From assembly GCA_900543395.1 (NCBI GenBank), contig UQQT01000018.1, forward strand, positions 1-43,336: 43,336 nucleotides of DNA, read 5' to 3'. Positions 32,255 through 40,810 of this stretch are shown here, piece after piece. The notes beneath the pieces are model-generated. The model searched no databases, was not told the origin of the DNA, and saw only the letters and a list, made by a program, of their open reading frames with translations. The stretch's first letter is position 1. Each line of letters begins with the position of its first letter. The DNA is from an uncultured Oscillospiraceae bacterium. Lineage in GTDB: Bacteria; Bacillota; Clostridia; Oscillospirales; Acutalibacteraceae. The translations under genes and the position numbers were made by a program.

Positions 32255-32509
32255 TTAATCCGAAACGTAGGGAAGAAGAGCAATCTGACGTGCACGCTTA
32301 ATAGCAATCGTGAGATCTCTCTGATGCTTTGCGCAGGTACCGGTGATTCTTCTGGGGAGAATCTTTGCTCTCTCGGATGTAAAGCGGTGAAGCTTTGCAA
32401 CATCCTTGTAATCTATGCTTTCAGCTTTTTCTACGCAGAAAACGCAAACCTTTTTACGGCCTTTTCTGCCGGCGGGACGTCCGCCCTTATCGCTTTTTTC
32501 GTAAGCCAT
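32255..32509 (-). CDS. rpsR: 30S ribosomal protein S18 (zinc-type)
   Basis: 84 residues. Core S18 sequence DYKDVAKLHRFTSERAKILPRRITGTC and RDLTIAIKRARQIALLPYV. The CVFC near the N-terminus and CAKH later give a four-ligand zinc ribbon (the C+ form), with a Gly/Arg/Lys-rich start. It binds the small subunit together with S6, encoded upstream in the same operon. Confidence 0.97.
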   Translation of the reverse strand: MAYEKSDKGGRPAGRKGRKKVCVFCVEKAESIDYKDVAKLHRFTSERAKILPRRITGTCAKHQRDLTIAIKRARQIALLPYVSD

Positions 32510-32546
32510 TACGTAAACCTCCTTAAAAATTAACGATCAATTAAGA

Positions 32547-33008
32547 TCAGAACGGAAGATCGTCTTCCGAGTCGGACAGAGTATCAAAATCCTCTGAACC
32601 GCCGTTCTTGAAAGATGTAGGAGCAGAAGAACCCGCGTCGTTTCTCATTGAGGGCGCAGCACCCGCGTTATATCCGCCGCCCGATTCGCTCTTTGAGCCG
32701 CAGAAACTGATTCTGTCCGCGACAACCTCGAGAACATTGCGTCTGTTTCCGTTTTTGTCTTCATAGGAACGCGACTGGAGCGAACCCTGAATCGCGATCA
32801 TCTGACCCTTGCGAAAATATTTAGTAACGAAATCCGCCTGCTGACGCCATGCGACAACGTTGATGAAATCGGTCTGGCGATCCTCGCCCTGTCTCGCATA
32901 ACTGCGTTCGACAGCAACGCCGAATGAAGTAACGTTAATACCCGACGACGTCGTTTTAAGCTCGGGATCGGCAACGAGTCTGCCCATTATAATAACTGAG
33001 TTCAACAT
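32547..33008 (-). CDS. ssb: Single-stranded DNA-binding protein
   Basis: 153 residues. The OB fold (about 1-105) begins MLNSVIIMGRLVADPELK. A Gly/Ser/Asn-rich linker and the acidic protein-docking tip DSEDDLPF follow. It coats single-stranded DNA in replication and repair. The rpsF-ssb-rpsR order is the conserved Firmicutes arrangement. Confidence 0.97.
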   Translation of the reverse strand: MLNSVIIMGRLVADPELKTTSSGINVTSFGVAVERSYARQGEDRQTDFINVVAWRQQADFVTKYFRKGQMIAIQGSLQSRSYEDKNGNRRNVLEVVADRISFCGSKSESGGGYNAGAAPSMRNDAGSSAPTSFKNGGSEDFDTLSDSEDDLPF

Positions 33009-33029
33009 GCTTTCATACTCTCCTCGGAA

Positions 33030-33311
33030 TTATTTTTTAACAACGATAGAACGCAGGATTCCGTCAGTGATTCTCGCGATACGCTCGAACTCTGCGGGGA
33101 AAGACGCGTCAGCCTCGAAGTTATAAAGAACATAGTGACCCTCTGACTCGTAGTTGATCTCGTATGCGAGCTTTCTCTTACCCCATACGTCAACACTCTC
33201 AAGAGTACCGTTAGCCTCGATAAGAGCCTTGAACTTCTCGCTGAGCTCCTCGATCTTCTCGTCACCGTTCTTTACGGAGATAACGATTATAGCCTCGTAC
33301 TTTGCTTTCAT
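33030..33311 (-). CDS. rpsF: 30S ribosomal protein S6
   Basis: 93 residues from MKAKYEAIIVI, with AAAGGAGGTG upstream; the longer frame upstream is leader. Features are KIEELSEKFKALIEANGTLESVDVWGKRKLAYEI and GHYVLYNFEA in segments. S6 pairs with S18 on the ribosome. Confidence 0.96.
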   Translation of the reverse strand: MKAKYEAIIVISVKNGDEKIEELSEKFKALIEANGTLESVDVWGKRKLAYEINYESEGHYVLYNFEADASFPAEFERIARITDGILRSIVVKK

Positions 33312-33339
33312 TAATGTTGCACCTCCTTTTGGACTTATG

Positions 33340-33359
33340 GCTCCGCCTTTGATCGGAGC
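33340..33359 (-). promoter_or_regulatory. rpsF leader hairpin (possible S6:S18 site)
   Basis: In the rpsF 5' leader GCTCCG (complement of 33354-33359) pairs with CGGAGC (complement of 33340-33345). S6:S18 leader motifs elsewhere repress this operon by a hairpin with a CCG element; assignment here is by position and a loose resemblance only. Confidence 0.4.
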
Positions 33360-33402
33360 AAGGATATGTGTAAAAAGTCGTAACTTATTACAGCATTTAC
33401 AT

Positions 33403-33431
33403 ATTATATATGAAAACGGCTCCCGTGTCAA
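33403..33431 (-). promoter_or_regulatory. rpsF-ssb-rpsR promoter
   Basis: On minus, TTGACA (complement of 33426-33431), a 17-bp spacer and TATAAT (complement of 33403-33408). The -35 box lies inside the loop of the terminator of the upstream carboxypeptidase gene. Confidence 0.85.
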
Positions 33432-33441
33432 GAGCCGTTTT
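33414..33441 (-). terminator. Terminator of the VanY-like gene
   Basis: AAAACGGCTC (33414-33423) pairs with GAGCCGTTTT (33432-33441). On minus, the arm ends in TTTTC. The 8-nt loop holds most of the rpsF -35 box. Confidence 0.75.
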
Positions 33442-33465
33442 AAACTTTGTTTACATCAATAAAAA

Positions 33466-34380
33466 TCAGTTGACTTTACCGAGATATTCTTCGAGACTCA
33501 ATCCGCTTTCCTTGATTTTCGAAGCGTTTTCGACTCCGACATAACGCCAGTGCCACGGCTCCGCCTTTACGCCGGTATATCTTTTGTTCTCCTCTGTATA
33601 TCTCAATATAAATCCGTAATTGTCGGCGTGTTCGCAAAGCCACGCATACTCCGCGGAATTCGCGAAACGGCTGTCGACCCAGCCTATATCCATAGCAATA
33701 CCGATATTGTGTTCGCTGCTTCCCGGAGGCATACGTCTCGTCGAAGCAAGAGCCTCGGACTCCGCCTGCGAATATCCGTCGGCAAGGTACTCCTCTACAA
33801 GATTGTTGTAAAGATACTTCTGCTTCGAGTAGCTTCTGTATCCCGAAACCGGCGTAAGAGTCACACCGTCCGCCTTGCCCGCGTCGTACATTTTCTGATA
33901 CGCCTCGGCGGCTCTGTAATCGAGAAGCTCGCCCGAACCTTTTATCGCGGGAACGAAATTTATTTCTTCGTCAACATTTTCGTTCACGCGGTAAAAAGTA
34001 TTAAGAAGTACAAGCTTCCATTCGCTGTCGTTTTGAGGCAGGGAAATCATCTGCGGTTCGGTTAGCAGTCTGATTCCCGACGAGGACGATTTTTTCGTCG
34101 TCGTTTCCCGTTTTTCCGTAACCGGAACGGTCGTAACAACGGTCGTTTCCGCCGTCGTCTGAACTTTCGCCGTCGTCGTCTCCGCCTTTTTGTTTTCGGC
34201 AATGTTTTCATAAGAGCTTACGCTCGGCTCGTTCGTAACGCTCGACGGTTCTTTATTCTTTTTATTTAAAGCCGAAACGATAAACACCGCCGCCGCAATT
34301 ATAACAACGGCTGTGACGGCAACGCATACCGTAACGATTTTCGGGTCAATCGAATTTTTCTTTTTTCGTTTTTCAGCCAC
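33466..34380 (-). CDS. VanY-like D-alanyl-D-alanine carboxypeptidase, membrane-anchored
   Basis: About 304 residues. A basic start, one membrane helix (about 18-40) and a Thr/Val-rich spacer (about 65-97) place the enzyme outside the membrane. The catalytic LAS domain shows VSGYRSYSKQ, the zinc motif SSEHNIGIAMDIG and EPWHWRYVG. It trims the terminal D-Ala of cell wall peptides. The GTG at 34380 has GGAG 9 nt upstream; the ATG at 34389 directly touches GGAG, so it is less likely, though it would only add three residues. Confidence 0.9.
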   Translation of the reverse strand: MAEKRKKKNSIDPKIVTVCVAVTAVVIIAAAVFIVSALNKKNKEPSSVTNEPSVSSYENIAENKKAETTTAKVQTTAETTVVTTVPVTEKRETTTKKSSSSGIRLLTEPQMISLPQNDSEWKLVLLNTFYRVNENVDEEINFVPAIKGSGELLDYRAAEAYQKMYDAGKADGVTLTPVSGYRSYSKQKYLYNNLVEEYLADGYSQAESEALASTRRMPPGSSEHNIGIAMDIGWVDSRFANSAEYAWLCEHADNYGFILRYTEENKRYTGVKAEPWHWRYVGVENASKIKESGLSLEEYLGKVN

Positions 34381-34575
34381 CTGATTCATCTCCGTATTTC
34401 TATATACAGATTATTATATATTGTCTTAACAAAAAAGTCAACTCAATAGGTCATTGTACATTACCGACAATTACTGCGTCTTTTTTTTGTTCAGAATAAA
34501 TAATCGACAAATGTATTATTGTGTGATAAAATATTCAAAGAATCAAAAAAAATGATAAATGTTCACAAAATAATG

Positions 34576-34605
34576 TTGTAAATTATCCCCGTTGTGTGAT
34601 ATACT
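34576..34605 (+). promoter_or_regulatory. Promoter of the lipoprotein gene
   Basis: TTGTAA (34576-34581), an 18-bp spacer and TATACT (34600-34605), followed by AAAGGAG before the start codon. Confidence 0.55.
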
Positions 34606-34635
34606 TACTTCATTGCATAAAAAGGAGTTTCGTAT

Positions 34636-35529
34636 ATGAATAAATCAGCTAAGCGCGCAATTGCCGCCGTACTCGCTTCTCTGTCCCTCGCTTCGTTCGC
34701 GGGATGCGACATCATCAAGGACGTTGAGGAAGTAACCGAGGACAAAACACCCGTCGTAGAGGCACAGATCCCGATTACGAAACAGGAAATAGTCGACTAT
34801 TATAACACCGTAACAAATTATTTAAGAGACGATTCAAACTTCAAGTCGAACGCTCCGTCCGTAGATGTCGGCGAAAAAATCGATATCGACGATATAAAAA
34901 TTACGGCTCCCGAGTCGGACGAAACGCCCGACGAGCTTAAACCGCTCGCAGACTCCGCGAAGCAGATAAAGAAAACCATACTTGAAAAGCTTAATTCTTC
35001 CGTCGGCTCCGAGGCAGGAAAGAAATCAATAGAATACGGCAAGGGCGGGATCAAGGACATCCTTTCCCCCGAGGGAACGCAGGTCAGTGCGCTGACTGTC
35101 GACGACGTCGTTTCGGCTAAATGTGAAACCGAAAACGGTGTTTACAATATTGATATTTATATCGAAAGCTCTCCCGAGTCGATTAAAAAGGTTTTCGATC
35201 TGCCCGACAAGGCTTCGGTATTAAGCGAGATAGCAAAGGCGGACAACTACACGGTAATCAAGGATTACACCGTAGCTTACATAGACCGCGACGACAGAGC
35301 GCAGTACAATGAAGAGAATCCCGATTCGATCCCCGAGTGCAGGATTCGCATGACCGTTGACGCGGACACCAACAAGGTTGCATCCATCGAATTCATCCGT
35401 TCGGAGAAGGTAAACGCTCCCGCGCTCGGTTCAGGTTCATTCGAGAGCTTCGGAAGATTCAACATAGCGTTCAGATTAAGAGATTCAAAGACATTCAAAT
35501 TTATCTGGACCGCTCCCGTAACGGAATAA
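34636..35529 (+). CDS. Unknown secreted lipoprotein
   Basis: 297 residues, no family recognised. A lipoprotein signal peptide has lipobox ASFAGC (Cys24). The mature protein is acidic, with mixed helix (IVDYYNTVTNYLRDD, LADSAKQIKKTILEKLN) and strand regions. A C-terminal beta segment (ESFGRFNIAFRLRDSKTFKFIW) suggests a cell-surface sensor or binding protein. AAAGGAG supports the ATG. It is monocistronic, with its own promoter and terminator. Confidence 0.82.
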   Translation: MNKSAKRAIAAVLASLSLASFAGCDIIKDVEEVTEDKTPVVEAQIPITKQEIVDYYNTVTNYLRDDSNFKSNAPSVDVGEKIDIDDIKITAPESDETPDELKPLADSAKQIKKTILEKLNSSVGSEAGKKSIEYGKGGIKDILSPEGTQVSALTVDDVVSAKCETENGVYNIDIYIESSPESIKKVFDLPDKASVLSEIAKADNYTVIKDYTVAYIDRDDRAQYNEENPDSIPECRIRMTVDADTNKVASIEFIRSEKVNAPALGSGSFESFGRFNIAFRLRDSKTFKFIWTAPVTE

Positions 35530-35549
35530 ACGTTATTAAATCATTATTC

Positions 35550-35580
35550 AGGGCTTTCTTTTCATAAGGAAGCCTTGTTT
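35550..35580 (+). terminator. Terminator after lipoprotein gene
   Basis: AGGGCTTTC (35550-35558) pairs with GGAAGCCTT (35568-35576) using two G-U pairs, followed by GTTTTT. Confidence 0.75.
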
Positions 35581-35658
35581 TTATGCTTATATCGGCATAT
35601 CCGGAAAAAGCGCGTTTTGTTTGTTTTATACAAATATCGGCAAAATATTTATTTACTG

Positions 35659-35687
35659 TTGCCAAACGCTTTAAATAGTGATATTAT
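35659..35687 (+). promoter_or_regulatory. typA promoter
   Basis: TTGCCA (35659-35664), a 17-bp spacer and TATTAT (35682-35687), about 45 bp before the chosen start. Confidence 0.65.
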
Positions 35688-35734
35688 TTTATTTTGTAAT
35701 AAAGTTAAAGTATATGTATTTGGAAGGTGTTATT

Positions 35735-37558
35735 TTGAATTCCGCACAGAATGTCAGAAACATTGCCATAATCGCTCACGTCGACCACGGCAAGACTACG
35801 CTCGTCGACCAGCTTTTACGTCAGAGCGGTACGTTCAGAAGCAACGAACAGGTTGCAGAGAGAGTCATGGACTCAAATGACCTTGAAAGAGAGAGAGGTA
35901 TTACGATTCTCTCAAAAAACACGTCCGTTCACTATAACGGCGTTAAAATAAACATTGTCGACACTCCCGGACATGCCGATTTCGGCGGCGAGGTCGAGCG
36001 TATCATGACAATGGTAGACGGCGCACTTCTCCTCGTCGACGCATTCGAAGGATGCATGCCTCAGACGCGTTTCGTTCTTTCAAAGGCTCTCGCATTAAAG
36101 AAAAAAATCATTGTCGTTATAAATAAAATAGACCGTCCGGGAGCAAGACCCGACGAGGTTATCGACGAAGTTCTCGACTTATTTATTGAACTCGGCGCAG
36201 ACGACGATCAGATTGAATTTCCTGTCGTTTTCGCTTCGGCAAAGGACGGCTACGCTTCGCTTGATTCATCCGCAAGAGAGGGCGACATGAGACCTCTTTT
36301 CCAGTCGATAATAGATAATATAGAACCGCCCAAAGGTGACGACGACGCACCGTTACAGCTTTTGTTTTCAAGTCTTGACTACGACGACTACGTAGGTCGT
36401 ATCGGTATAGGCAAGGTTGAACGCGGAAAGATCAAGCAGGGCGAAAACGTCGTTCTCTGCAAACAGGACGGAGAACAGCAGAACGTTAAGCTCGCAAAGC
36501 TTTATCAGTTCGAGGGACTTAAAAGAGTCGAGGTTTCCGATGCTAAATGCGGAGATATCGTAGCGGTTTCGGGTATTGCGGGACTTAATATAGGTGAGAC
36601 GATATGCGACGCGCAATGCGTTGAGCCGCTCCCGTTCGTTAAGATAGACGAGCCTACCCTGTCAATGAACTTTATGGTAAACGACAGCCCGTTCGCAGGG
36701 CAGGACGGTAAATTCGTTACGTCGAGAAACCTGCGCGCAAGACTGTTTAAAGAAGTCGAGACAAATGTCAGCATGAGAGTCGAGGAGACCGACAGCACCG
36801 ACACGTTCAAGGTATCGGGCAGAGGCGAGCTTCACCTTTCCATTCTCATTGAGACTATGCGCCGTCAGGGCTATGAATTCCAGGTCTCCGGCCCCAAGGT
36901 TATATTCAAAAAGGACGAAAACGGCAAGCTTTTAGAGCCTATCGAGCTTCTTATTATCGAGGTTCCGAACGATTACGTCGGTCCTGTTATGGAAAAAATC
37001 GGTTCGCGCAGAGGCGAGCTTGAAAATATGACGATACGCGACGGAGGAACGACTCACCTCGAATTTCTTATCCCCGCAAGAGGACTTATCGGTTACAGAA
37101 GCGAATTCCTTACCGACACGAACGGCTACGGCATTATGAACAATCTTTTCCACGCTTACGAGCCTTTTAAGGGCGAGATCGTCACCCGTGACAGAGGTTC
37201 GATTATCGCGCATGAGGCGGGCGAATCAACGGGCTACGGTCTGTTCAATACGCAGGACAGAGGACGTCTGTTCATAGGTCCGGGCGTTCCCGTTTATGAG
37301 GGAATGATAGTCGGCGAGTGCTCAAAAAACGAGGATATCGTCTGCAACGTATGCAAGAAAAAGCAGATGACAAATACACGTGCCGCAGGAAGCGACGACG
37401 CGTTAAGACTCGTCCCCCACTCGGTATTGAGCCTCGAACAGTGCATGGAATTTTTGAGCGACGACGAGCTTCTCGAGGTTACCCCCCACCATTTGAGACT
37501 GCGCAAAATGATCCTCTCGAAAGAGCAGAGAATGAAACAGCAGTTCAGAAAGAAATAA
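35735..37558 (+). CDS. typA: Translational GTPase TypA/BipA
   Basis: 607 residues from a TTG with GGAAGGTG 5 nt upstream, giving the usual length; in-frame ATGs upstream lack a binding site. GTPase motifs are AHVDHGKTT (G1), RGITI (G2), DTPGHADFGGEVER (G3), NKIDRPGARP (G4) and SAKDG (G5). EF-G-like domains and the BipA C-terminal domain (GSDDALRLVPH) follow. It acts in ribosome assembly and stress adaptation. Confidence 0.96.
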   Translation: MNSAQNVRNIAIIAHVDHGKTTLVDQLLRQSGTFRSNEQVAERVMDSNDLERERGITILSKNTSVHYNGVKINIVDTPGHADFGGEVERIMTMVDGALLLVDAFEGCMPQTRFVLSKALALKKKIIVVINKIDRPGARPDEVIDEVLDLFIELGADDDQIEFPVVFASAKDGYASLDSSAREGDMRPLFQSIIDNIEPPKGDDDAPLQLLFSSLDYDDYVGRIGIGKVERGKIKQGENVVLCKQDGEQQNVKLAKLYQFEGLKRVEVSDAKCGDIVAVSGIAGLNIGETICDAQCVEPLPFVKIDEPTLSMNFMVNDSPFAGQDGKFVTSRNLRARLFKEVETNVSMRVEETDSTDTFKVSGRGELHLSILIETMRRQGYEFQVSGPKVIFKKDENGKLLEPIELLIIEVPNDYVGPVMEKIGSRRGELENMTIRDGGTTHLEFLIPARGLIGYRSEFLTDTNGYGIMNNLFHAYEPFKGEIVTRDRGSIIAHEAGESTGYGLFNTQDRGRLFIGPGVPVYEGMIVGECSKNEDIVCNVCKKKQMTNTRAAGSDDALRLVPHSVLSLEQCMEFLSDDELLEVTPHHLRLRKMILSKEQRMKQQFRKK

Positions 37559-37567
37559 TCATATAAA

Positions 37568-37606
37568 AATCCCTCCGTCGTGCAGTCAAGCAGAAACGGA
37601 GGGATT
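37568..37606. terminator. Bidirectional terminator between typA and ackA
   Basis: AATCCCTCCGT (37568-37578) pairs with ACGGAGGGATT (37596-37606), with T-rich flanks on both strands. Confidence 0.88.
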
Positions 37607-37630
37607 ATTTATTACTGACTTAATTATAAA

Positions 37631-38833
37631 TTACAGAGCCTCTACGATCTCTTTCGTATCACGGGCAATCATAAGCTCCTCATTGGTCGGGATAACAAAC
37701 ATTCTGACCTTTGAGCCGGGAACGGAAATCTCGACCTCTTCGCCGCGGAGCTTATTTGTCTCCTCATTGATCGCGGTGCCGAGGAATTCGAGCTTTTCGG
37801 CAACTCTCGTTCTGTAATGCGGGTTATTTTCGCCGATGCCTCCGGTGAAAACAACAGCGTCGAGACCGCCCATAGCCGCCGCAAATCCGCCTATGTACTT
37901 AGTAAGCTGATGACAGAGCATGGACTCGACAAGCTTTGCTCTCTCGTCTCCCTGCCTGGCTCTCTGCTCAATGGTTCTGTTATCGCTCGTACCGGTAAGT
38001 CCGAGCATACCCGATTTTTTATTCATAACGGTGTCGATCTCGTCGGGAGTGAGATTCTCATTTTTCATGATAATGGGAATAATGGCCGGATCGATCGAAC
38101 CGCAGCGCGTACCCATTATGATACCCTCAAGAGGCGTAACGCCCATTGTAGTATCGAGGCACTTGCCGTCAACGACAGCCGAAATCGAGGAACCGTTGCC
38201 GAGGTGGCAGGTTACTATCTTGGAATGTTCGGGAGAACCGAGAAGCTCAATACATCTCTTGCTTACGAAACGGTGAGATGTTCCGTGGAAGCCGTAACGG
38301 CGTATGCCGTATTTTTCATAATATTCATAGGGCAGAGCGTACATGTAAGCGTAGTCGGGCATGGTCGAATGGAATCCCGTATCGAATACGGCAACCTGGG
38401 GAACGCCCTTCATTATAGCCTCGCACGCCTTGATACCGGTAAGGTTTGCGGGATTGTGGAGAGGTCCGAGAGGGAAGCACTCCTTGATAGCCTCCTCGAC
38501 TTTTTCGTCAAAGAGAACGGAACCTTTGAACTTCTCTCCGCCGTGCAGAACTCTGTGTCCTACCGCGCCGATTTCGTTCGTTGACTTGATAACGCCGTGT
38601 TCCGCGCTCGTGAGAGTGTCGAGAACGATATTGATTGCCGCCATATGGTCAGCCATAAGCTGCGGCTTCTTAATTATGTTCTTGGATTCATCCGAGGGAA
38701 CCTTGTGCGTAAAAGTACAGTTGTCGTAGCTTATCTGTTCGCAGATACCCTTTGCAAGCAAATCGTTTGTATCCGTGTCAATAAGCTGATATTTAAGAGA
38801 CGAGCTGCCCGCGTTTATAACGAGAATTTTCAT
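37631..38833 (-). CDS. ackA: Acetate kinase
   Basis: 400 residues. MKILVINAGSSSLKYQL, the adenine-site VVTCHLGNGSS-like segment (KIVTCHLGNGSSISAV) and VFTGGIGENN are diagnostic. It converts acetyl phosphate and ADP to acetate and ATP, the last step of acetate fermentation. CGGAGG precedes the ATG. No phosphotransacetylase gene is in the window. Confidence 0.97.
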   Translation of the reverse strand: MKILVINAGSSSLKYQLIDTDTNDLLAKGICEQISYDNCTFTHKVPSDESKNIIKKPQLMADHMAAINIVLDTLTSAEHGVIKSTNEIGAVGHRVLHGGEKFKGSVLFDEKVEEAIKECFPLGPLHNPANLTGIKACEAIMKGVPQVAVFDTGFHSTMPDYAYMYALPYEYYEKYGIRRYGFHGTSHRFVSKRCIELLGSPEHSKIVTCHLGNGSSISAVVDGKCLDTTMGVTPLEGIIMGTRCGSIDPAIIPIIMKNENLTPDEIDTVMNKKSGMLGLTGTSDNRTIEQRARQGDERAKLVESMLCHQLTKYIGGFAAAMGGLDAVVFTGGIGENNPHYRTRVAEKLEFLGTAINEETNKLRGEEVEISVPGSKVRMFVIPTNEELMIARDTKEIVEAL

Positions 38834-38885
38834 GATAAAATATACCTCCGCAATAAAATACTTGCTAATTTTTCACACAAAGTTT

Positions 38886-38914
38886 ATTATATACTTATAC
38901 AATCCCTTTTTCAA
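38886..38914 (-). promoter_or_regulatory. ackA promoter
   Basis: On minus, TTGAAA (complement of 38909-38914), a 17-bp spacer and TATAAT (complement of 38886-38891). It is divergent from tmcAL. Confidence 0.78.
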
Positions 38915-38937
38915 GACTTTTTTTACGGAGACAAAAA

Positions 38938-40119
38938 ATGAACACAGCAGGCGTAGTCGCGGAATACAATCCGTTTCATTCGGGACACAAATATCAGATA
39001 GATAAGACGAAAGAAAAAACGGGGCTCCCCGTTATTGCCGTTATGAGCGGAAACTTTGTCCAGCGCGGAGAGTGCGCACTGTTCGACAAAAGCGTAAGAA
39101 CCCGTGCAGCGCTTATGAACGGTGCAGACATAGTATTCGAGCTTCCCCTGCCGTGGGCACTGTCCTCGGCTGAAAAATTCGCTTCGGGCGCCGTTTATCT
39201 GTTAAATTCAACGGGGATATGCAAGTTTTTATCCTTCGGAAGCGAGTCGGGCAATGTCGAAAAAATAACCGACGCGGCTGACGCGCTTTTAAATATTGAT
39301 GAAAATATTATAAAAAAACATCTGTCCGACGGCTGTTCTTATCCGACGGCACGTCAAAAAGCCCTCGAAGAATCCGCCGGAGAAAAAATATCATCCGTTC
39401 TGTCGTCGCCGAATGACCTGCTCGGAGTCGAATACGTCAAAAGCGTTATAAAAAACAAATATCCGCTGACTCCGATTACGATTAAACGCTCGGGAGCCGG
39501 TCACGATTCGGATGAAACAAACGAAAGCACCGCTTCCGCTTCGGCTGTTCGAAGCATTATAAATTCGTCTCTCGATTACTCCCCGTTCGTTCCCGAAAAC
39601 ACACTCGAATTATACAGAAAAAGCGAAAAATCGGACATGAAAGATCTCGAAAAATGTATTCTCTCGCATTTAAGACGAAAAAAAGCATCCGATTTTTTAT
39701 CCTGCCCGGACGTATCCGAGGGACTCGAATACAGAATTTACGAAGCAGTACGGGATTCCGACAGTCTTGACTCGCTTTATTCTAAGATAAAAACAAAACG
39801 CTACGCCCATTCGAGAATCAGAAGAATCATAATGTCCGCGTTCCTCGAAATCGACAGATCGTACACTCTCGCCGCCCCGCCGTATTTACGGGTTCTCGGA
39901 TTTACCGACGAGGGCAGAAATATTTTAAAGCAAATGAAAAAGACGGCTTCGGTTCCCGTGATAATGCGTTACTCCGACGTAAACGCTTTGAACGAAAGTG
40001 CAAAAAGAGTTTTCGAACTCGAATGTAAATCAACCGACCTGTTCGCTCTCGCATTTAATCCCGTATTAAAATGCGGCAACGAAATGCGACGGGAGATAAT
40101 TTATGTACACACGCGTTAA
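38938..40119 (+). CDS. tmcAL: tRNA(Met) cytidine acetate ligase
   Basis: 393 residues. The N-terminal nucleotidyltransferase fold has VVAEYNPFHSGHKYQI (HxGH motif), VMSGNFVQRGE and FELPLPWALSSAEKFA. This is the TmcAL (DUF795) family that uses ATP and free acetate to make N4-acetylcytidine at the wobble base of elongator tRNA-Met. GGAG lies 6-7 nt upstream. It is divergent from acetate kinase, whose product is its substrate. Confidence 0.95.
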   Translation: MNTAGVVAEYNPFHSGHKYQIDKTKEKTGLPVIAVMSGNFVQRGECALFDKSVRTRAALMNGADIVFELPLPWALSSAEKFASGAVYLLNSTGICKFLSFGSESGNVEKITDAADALLNIDENIIKKHLSDGCSYPTARQKALEESAGEKISSVLSSPNDLLGVEYVKSVIKNKYPLTPITIKRSGAGHDSDETNESTASASAVRSIINSSLDYSPFVPENTLELYRKSEKSDMKDLEKCILSHLRRKKASDFLSCPDVSEGLEYRIYEAVRDSDSLDSLYSKIKTKRYAHSRIRRIIMSAFLEIDRSYTLAAPPYLRVLGFTDEGRNILKQMKKTASVPVIMRYSDVNALNESAKRVFELECKSTDLFALAFNPVLKCGNEMRREIIYVHTR

Positions 40120-40151
40120 TTAATCGACAGTTAATAAATCTCAAATATAAT

Positions 40152-40193
40152 AAATGCAGATACATTGAGAATGATATCAACGTATCTGCATTT
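40152..40193 (+). terminator. Terminator after tmcAL
   Basis: AAATGCAGATAC (40152-40163) pairs with GTATCTGCATTT (40182-40193), a 12-bp stem with a long loop followed by TATGTTTT. Confidence 0.7.
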
Positions 40194-40222
40194 TATGTTT
40201 TATAATTTATGAGGTGTTTATA

Positions 40223-40810
40223 ATGCTGAATGTCTGGAAACGTTACAGAAACGGAGCCGCGGCGGTATGCTGTCTCATAATTGTCATGGGACTCGTTATG
40301 ATAATATGGCCGGGAATTTCGGCTTCGATAATTTACTATATTCTCGGAGCGGTATTTATTGCCTCGGGAGTATACAGAATCGTAAGATATTTTAATTCCG
40401 ACCTTTTGGGTCTGTTCTTCCGATTCGACCTCGCGGGCGGAATTTTCAGCATACTCGCGGGACTTCTTATGGTCTGTCACCCCGCGGGAGCCGAATTTCT
40501 CCTGCCGTTCGTTACGGGACTTTATCTGATAACGTCAAGCGTATTCGATATACAGACTGCGGTCGAAATGAAACGCTGTCTTATCCCGAACTGGCGGGTC
40601 TGCCTTGCGGCGGGAATTATCAGCACGCTTTTTGCGTTTCTTTTATTCCTCGACCCGTTCACGGGCAATTCCGTAATAATGATATTCGCGGGAGTATCGC
40701 TCATTATAGGCGGTATAGAATCGCTGTTCGTAATTCACACGGTTACGAAAGCTTTAAAGAATTCCAATCCCGGAGACATTATCGAAACAGAGGGTCATGA
40801 AGTTAAATGA
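40223..40810 (+). CDS. HdeD/DUF308-type membrane protein
   Basis: 195 residues from MLNVWKRY, with GAGGTG upstream. Six hydrophobic segments are arranged as repeats of the DUF308 type: VMIIWPGISASIIYYILGAVFIASGVYRI, LLMVCHPAGAEFLLPFVTGLYLITS and FLLFLDPFTGNSVIMIFAGVSLIIGG, in segments. HdeD is linked to acid resistance in E. coli; function here is unproven. Its 3' end overlaps that of sigK by 16 bp on the other strand. Confidence 0.85.
   Translation: MLNVWKRYRNGAAAVCCLIIVMGLVMIIWPGISASIIYYILGAVFIASGVYRIVRYFNSDLLGLFFRFDLAGGIFSILAGLLMVCHPAGAEFLLPFVTGLYLITSSVFDIQTAVEMKRCLIPNWRVCLAAGIISTLFAFLLFLDPFTGNSVIMIFAGVSLIIGGIESLFVIHTVTKALKNSNPGDIIETEGHEVK

Noticed and set aside
32086..32301. Open frame on plus between ribU and rpsR
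   Set aside because: It crosses the FMN riboswitch end, the ribU promoter and the rpsR terminator; it has no ribosome binding site.
37817..38584. Long open frame antisense to ackA (255 codons)
   Set aside because: It lies wholly inside the acetate kinase gene, which has all family motifs; the opposite frame reflects codon bias.
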